A stretch of DNA of 64,000 nucleotides from assembly GCF_001427585.1 (NCBI RefSeq), contig NZ_LMGY01000017.1, forward strand, positions 235,863 through 299,862. Reading direction: 5' to 3'. The translations under genes were made by a program, and so were the position numbers. The notes under the pieces are model-generated. The model saw only the letters and a program-made list of their open reading frames with translations, was not told the DNA's origin and searched no databases. This DNA comes from Pseudoxanthomonas sp. Root630. GTDB lineage: Bacteria; Pseudomonadota; Gammaproteobacteria; Xanthomonadales; Xanthomonadaceae. How positions within the stretch are numbered: the stretch's first letter is position 1; every line of letters starts with the position of its first letter. Of this stretch, positions 61,253 to 64,000 are shown piece after piece.

Positions 61253-61506
61253 TCGCCCCCATTCCCGCCATCATCCGCTTCCGCGAACTGGTGAATCACC
61301 CGGCCAAGGGTGACAAGCCGGCAACGCGCGGAATCCTCCCCATTGGGCACGCTGCTCTCTACAAGGGCATGGCCGCTGGTATCTACCCGAAGCCCGTCCA
61401 GATGGGCGGACTGAAGGTCTGGCTGGGCTCGGACATCGCCGCCTTGGTGGAGCGTCTGCAGGCTGATTCCGACGCGGTGAACGGCCGTTCGGGAGGTGCC
61501 CGATGA
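61249..61506 (+). CDS. AlpA-like transcriptional regulator (second of tandem pair)
   Basis: An 85-residue paralogue of the preceding protein (PAKGDKPATRGILPIGHAAL; KGMAAGIYPKPVQMGGLKVW, then LGSDIAALVERL). Starts with GTG in the overlapping stop of the first copy. Having two divergent AlpA-like proteins side by side suggests subfunction, for example opposing control of excision or heterodimers. Confidence 0.76.
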   Translation: MIAPIPAIIRFRELVNHPAKGDKPATRGILPIGHAALYKGMAAGIYPKPVQMGGLKVWLGSDIAALVERLQADSDAVNGRSGGAR

Positions 61507-62195
61507 GCCGGCGCTCAACCGCTACTCCAGCCGACCCCCACGGAAGCCGCACAGGAGCGCGCAGGAGCGGCGCGCGACCCCGGGCGAGTGTGAGGCTGCC
61601 CAATGGCGTCGTCGCTGATCCTGCGGCTCTCCATGCGGATCTGCGTAAGGCTTCCGGCCTGACATCGGCGACCATCCGGCGTCTGCGGCCGCACTTCGGG
61701 TCGGCCACCTACGCGGACCCCCGCACGGGCCAGGTCTACAACGCTCGCCTAGTCCCCATCGGCGGCGTCTGCGCTGATGGGTACGTGCGGATTGGACGCC
61801 GGTCGCACAGGAGCGGCAGCGAGCAGTACGCACACAGGATCGTTTGGGAGTCGATCCATGGGGCTATCCCGTTCGGACGCCAGATTGACCACAAGAACCA
61901 CCAGCGTAGCGACAACCGAGCGTCCAACCTGCAGCTGCTGACGCCGGGGCAAAACGTGCGCCGCGCCGCTCAACGTCGGCGCAAGAACGGCGAGGCGTGG
62001 AGCGGGGCAAAGCTGACCGACGATTTGGTGGTCCAAATCCGCGCGACGGCGAAAACCCGAACGTGCGCCGACTGGGCGGGCGAACTGGGGTTGGACGCCT
62101 CGACGGTGGGAGGAGCTCGACGGGGACGCACCTGGCGCCACGTCAAACCCTGTCCGCGGCTGAAAACCACTCGACGCCCCCGGGCGAAGGGTTGA
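61503..62195 (+). CDS. HNH endonuclease with C-terminal HTH
   Basis: A 230-residue protein. The HNH fold is at about 110-150 with AHRIVWESIHGAIPFGRQID and HKNHQRSDNRASNLQLL, including the Asp-His, Asn and final His-Asn of HNH_3-type homing endonucleases. A basic linker and a HTH (AKLTDDLVVQIRATAKTRTC, then WAGELGLDASTVGGARRGR) follow, as in phage-borne enzymes. It overlaps the upstream AlpA gene by 4 nt. It may be a free-standing homing nuclease, or act in element maintenance. Confidence 0.85.
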   Translation: MSRRSTATPADPHGSRTGARRSGARPRASVRLPNGVVADPAALHADLRKASGLTSATIRRLRPHFGSATYADPRTGQVYNARLVPIGGVCADGYVRIGRRSHRSGSEQYAHRIVWESIHGAIPFGRQIDHKNHQRSDNRASNLQLLTPGQNVRRAAQRRRKNGEAWSGAKLTDDLVVQIRATAKTRTCADWAGELGLDASTVGGARRGRTWRHVKPCPRLKTTRRPRAKG

Positions 62196-62210
62196 GGAGA
62201 GCGACCAAGG

Positions 62211-63317
62211 ATGGTCACCACGGACCACATGGAAGCCACTCGGCTCCTTCGCCTGATTGCAGGCGATGGGCCGGTGACGTTCCAGACCTTCGACGATGAC
62301 CAGGGGCTAAAGCGGAAGCGCCTGGCATGCCAGCGACACGGCAGCTTGGCCCAGTACGGCGCGAGGCTCGACAGCTTGAATGCTGACGGGGCGGGCATCT
62401 TCTTCATGGTCAACAAGGGCAACGGGAAGGGACGCAAGGCCAAAGATGTGCTGGACGTCAGGGCGCTGTTTGCCGACCTGGACGGTGCGCCGCTCAAGCC
62501 CGTCCAAAACGGTCCCCTGCAGCCGCATGCGGTAGTGGAGACGTCGCCTGGGAAGTACCACGCCTATTGGTGCGTTGAGGGCGTCCCGCTGGACGCATTC
62601 AAGCCGCTCCAGAAGGCCATCGCGGCGCGCTTCCGGTCCGACCCTAGCGTCAATGACCTGTGTCGCGTGGCGAGGCTCCCAGGCTTCTTCCATCGCAAGC
62701 ACGGCGGCGCCCCTTTCCTGTCCCGCATCGTCGAACTAGTCGACTTGCCTCGGTACACCTTTGAACAAGTGACGACCGCCTTTCCGGTGGCTCTGTCTCA
62801 ACAGCATGCGACGAAGCGGCGGGAAGGGATCGCGGAAGTGATCCCGAAAGGGGAGCGCAACACGTCGCTACTGCAACTGGCGCGCGGGTTCGTCAACAAG
62901 GGCTTTGCGCTCCCGGAGGCATGCCAGCGGATCCAGCGAATCAACGCGGAACGGTGCGATCCGCCCCTTTGCGCTACGGAGGTGGACGGGATCGTCCGAA
63001 ACGCCTTCTCAGTGGCTCCAAAGGGCGATCTTCCGCTGCCGCTGTCGGTTTTCGATTCACCCGACTACAGGTCACTGCCTGGCAATGCGCAAGCCATCGT
63101 GAACATGGCTTACCGCCGACTGGCAGAGGGCGGAGATGGAACCGTCTGCCTGAGCCCTTCGGATCTCGCGCCAACCATGTCGGTGGGCACGTTCCGAGCA
63201 AACGTGAAGCTGGCTGCGGCTGCCGGCTTCCTGATGAAGGTCGAGCAGGGTCGATTTGGTCAGCTCGGAAACACGGTCGATCGATACCAAGTGACGACGC
63301 GAGGAGGCGTGCGCTGA
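62211..63317 (+). CDS. RepB-like DNA primase with C-terminal winged-helix region
   Basis: A 368-residue protein with an N-terminal AEP-type primase domain like MobA/RepB: FFMVNKGNGKGRKAKDVLDV, catalytic acidic motif ALFADLDGAPL (about 85) and VVETSPGKYHAYW (about 111-123; His and Tyr), then NDLCRVARLPGFFHRK. A helical PriCT-like region (about 215-265) and a winged helix (GTVCLSPSDLAPTMSVGTFR) follow. The gene is a replication signature of satellite or plasmid-like elements. No helicase is fused, unlike P4 alpha protein. Start is preceded by a weak SD. Confidence 0.84.
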   Translation: MVTTDHMEATRLLRLIAGDGPVTFQTFDDDQGLKRKRLACQRHGSLAQYGARLDSLNADGAGIFFMVNKGNGKGRKAKDVLDVRALFADLDGAPLKPVQNGPLQPHAVVETSPGKYHAYWCVEGVPLDAFKPLQKAIAARFRSDPSVNDLCRVARLPGFFHRKHGGAPFLSRIVELVDLPRYTFEQVTTAFPVALSQQHATKRREGIAEVIPKGERNTSLLQLARGFVNKGFALPEACQRIQRINAERCDPPLCATEVDGIVRNAFSVAPKGDLPLPLSVFDSPDYRSLPGNAQAIVNMAYRRLAEGGDGTVCLSPSDLAPTMSVGTFRANVKLAAAAGFLMKVEQGRFGQLGNTVDRYQVTTRGGVR

Positions 63318-63550
63318 TGCAGACCAAGAACCAATTTCTGTCCGAACCAGAAACCAGAATCTGGCTACTTAATAAAGCTCTTCAGATAGGGGCTCTTAAG
63401 ACCTCCTCTATGGGAAGACCCCTCGGAAACCAAGAACGACACTGCCGCGAGACCCACTCTCAAGACACCAAAAGCCAATTTCTGGTCTTAGGTCTCAAGG
63501 CAAAAGGTACTACCGACTCCGAGGAGGATCTAGATGGCCCCCACAACTGA
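63317..63550 (+). CDS. Doubtful small coding region over a repeat-bearing segment
   Basis: A 77-codon frame beginning in TGATG at the primase stop. The amino-acid pattern has no recognised motif and the DNA has lower GC and short repeats: CCAATTTCTG at 63331-63340 and 63475-63484, and ACCAAGAAC twice. This could equally be a non-coding origin or control region downstream of the primase. Confidence 0.35.
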   Translation: MQTKNQFLSEPETRIWLLNKALQIGALKTSSMGRPLGNQERHCRETHSQDTKSQFLVLGLKAKGTTDSEEDLDGPHN

Positions 63551-63733
63551 AACGACCAAGGCCAAGACGCTGATCGCAATGGCGATCCATGACCGAATTG
63601 TCGGCCCCCTGTTGCGTCGCCTTTCGATCTCAAACAGGCATAGCCAGTGGTCACGTGTGCCGACCGCCCAGCCAGACGTCGCCTGTGCGATCTGCTCCAT
63701 GGACATCCGCTTCAAGTCGTCTGAGTACGCCAT
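63530..63733 (-). CDS. Possible small membrane protein (antisense to the next frame)
   Basis: A 67-codon leftward frame: a soluble helical part (MAYSDDLKRMSMEQIAQATS), the helix LCLFEIERRRNRG and a C-terminal membrane segment SWIAIAISVLALVVSVVGAI. A GGGGAG box stands 8 nt before the ATG. The order (charged helix, then membrane helix) is like many phage and island small proteins. It directly overlaps a rightward frame that also has a strong SD. Only one is likely real. Confidence 0.45.
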   Translation of the reverse strand: MAYSDDLKRMSMEQIAQATSGWAVGTRDHWLCLFEIERRRNRGPTIRSWIAIAISVLALVVSVVGAI

Positions 63734-63929
63734 AGAGGTAACTCCCCATTACCTCGCGCGGTGCGAGGCGATGTCGAAATCGTACCGCGACCAAATGTCC
63801 CGGGGTGGGGTCGTACCGGAGCACGTAATGCGAACTGATCTGACAGATGCCGCTTATCTCGCCTGCTTCGTCGTGCCGGAGCTAGTTGCCGCGATCCGTC
63901 ATGCACGCGGACAGGGCATTGAGGAGTAG
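63534..63929 (+). CDS. Possible island protein, unknown (131 aa)
   Basis: A 131-residue rightward frame starting 6 nt after GAGGAGG. It continues the gene direction of the island but lacks recognised motifs; a Cys group CAICSM and CEAMSKSY is seen, and it has no membrane helix. Its first half overlaps a leftward small membrane-protein frame. It could be the last gene of the primase operon in the window. Confidence 0.5.
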   Translation: MAPTTETTKAKTLIAMAIHDRIVGPLLRRLSISNRHSQWSRVPTAQPDVACAICSMDIRFKSSEYAIEVTPHYLARCEAMSKSYRDQMSRGGVVPEHVMRTDLTDAAYLACFVVPELVAAIRHARGQGIEE

Positions 63930-64000
63930 AGCTCGGCCTGTCGTCGCAACGGTTTCGGAACGGTTCGTCGACGGTTCGTGCCTATCAGGCGCAACCGAAA

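Overview
The window is high-GC chromosomal DNA from a gammaproteobacterium of the Xanthomonadaceae, most like Pseudoxanthomonas or a close relative. This is inferred from the gene order (sdhCDAB with both assembly factors, lolC-lolD-comEC-exbB-exbD-msbA-lpxK-kdsB, uvrC-pgsA-tRNAs), from the proteins themselves, and from palindromic repeats with the core GTGGGAGCGACGT.AGTCGCGA. No 16S rRNA or other taxonomic marker is present, so the genus is not proven.

Layout. 1-8.1 kb: end of a PQQ sugar dehydrogenase lipoprotein gene, an ABC exporter, a secreted subtilisin-type protease and an RND efflux pair. 8.3-12.5 kb: a LytTR-type two-component system, a TRIC-like membrane protein, and an ECF41 sigma factor with its carboxymuconolactone-decarboxylase-like partner; both ECF genes carry the same TGTCACG-N16-CGTC promoter. 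12.6-31.6 kb: mostly housekeeping and accessory metabolism (class I fumarase, glutathione transferases, phospholipase A, cold-shock protein, tcdA, tatD, glutaryl-CoA dehydrogenase, a fused 2-oxoacid dehydrogenase E1, a UbiH-type hydroxylase). 31.6-37.2 kb: ygfZ, then a complex II operon bracketed by assembly factors (SDHAF4-like protein first, SdhE and its YgfX partner last). 37.2-39.2 kb: Lol lipoprotein export.

39.2-43.75 kb is the most distinctive chromosomal region: a sedentary integron wedged between lolD and comEC. Nine gene cassettes, all reading leftward, are separated by roughly 60-bp attC sites. At the right end an attI-like junction is followed by only the last ~50 codons of an integron integrase, so the array appears stranded. 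The attC sites decay with distance from attI. The cassettes encode unknown proteins, several secreted or membrane-bound.

43.7-55.2 kb: comEC, an ExbB/ExbD pair, msbA, lpxK, kdsB (lipid A and Kdo supply), a low-molecular-weight tyrosine phosphatase, a thioredoxin/NHL protein, uvrC and pgsA, mostly in overlapping start-stop order. 55.2-55.8 kb: tRNA-Gly, tRNA-Cys, tRNA-Gly and tRNA-Leu.

55.8 kb to the right edge is a mobile island that probably entered at the 3' end of tRNA-Leu: a tyrosine integrase, a chain of small unknown genes linked by short overlaps, three small DNA-binding proteins (two of them AlpA-like tandem paralogues), an HNH endonuclease, a RepB-like primase and a repeat-bearing low-GC stretch. 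This content resembles P4/PICI-type satellites or small integrative elements. The other end lies outside the window.
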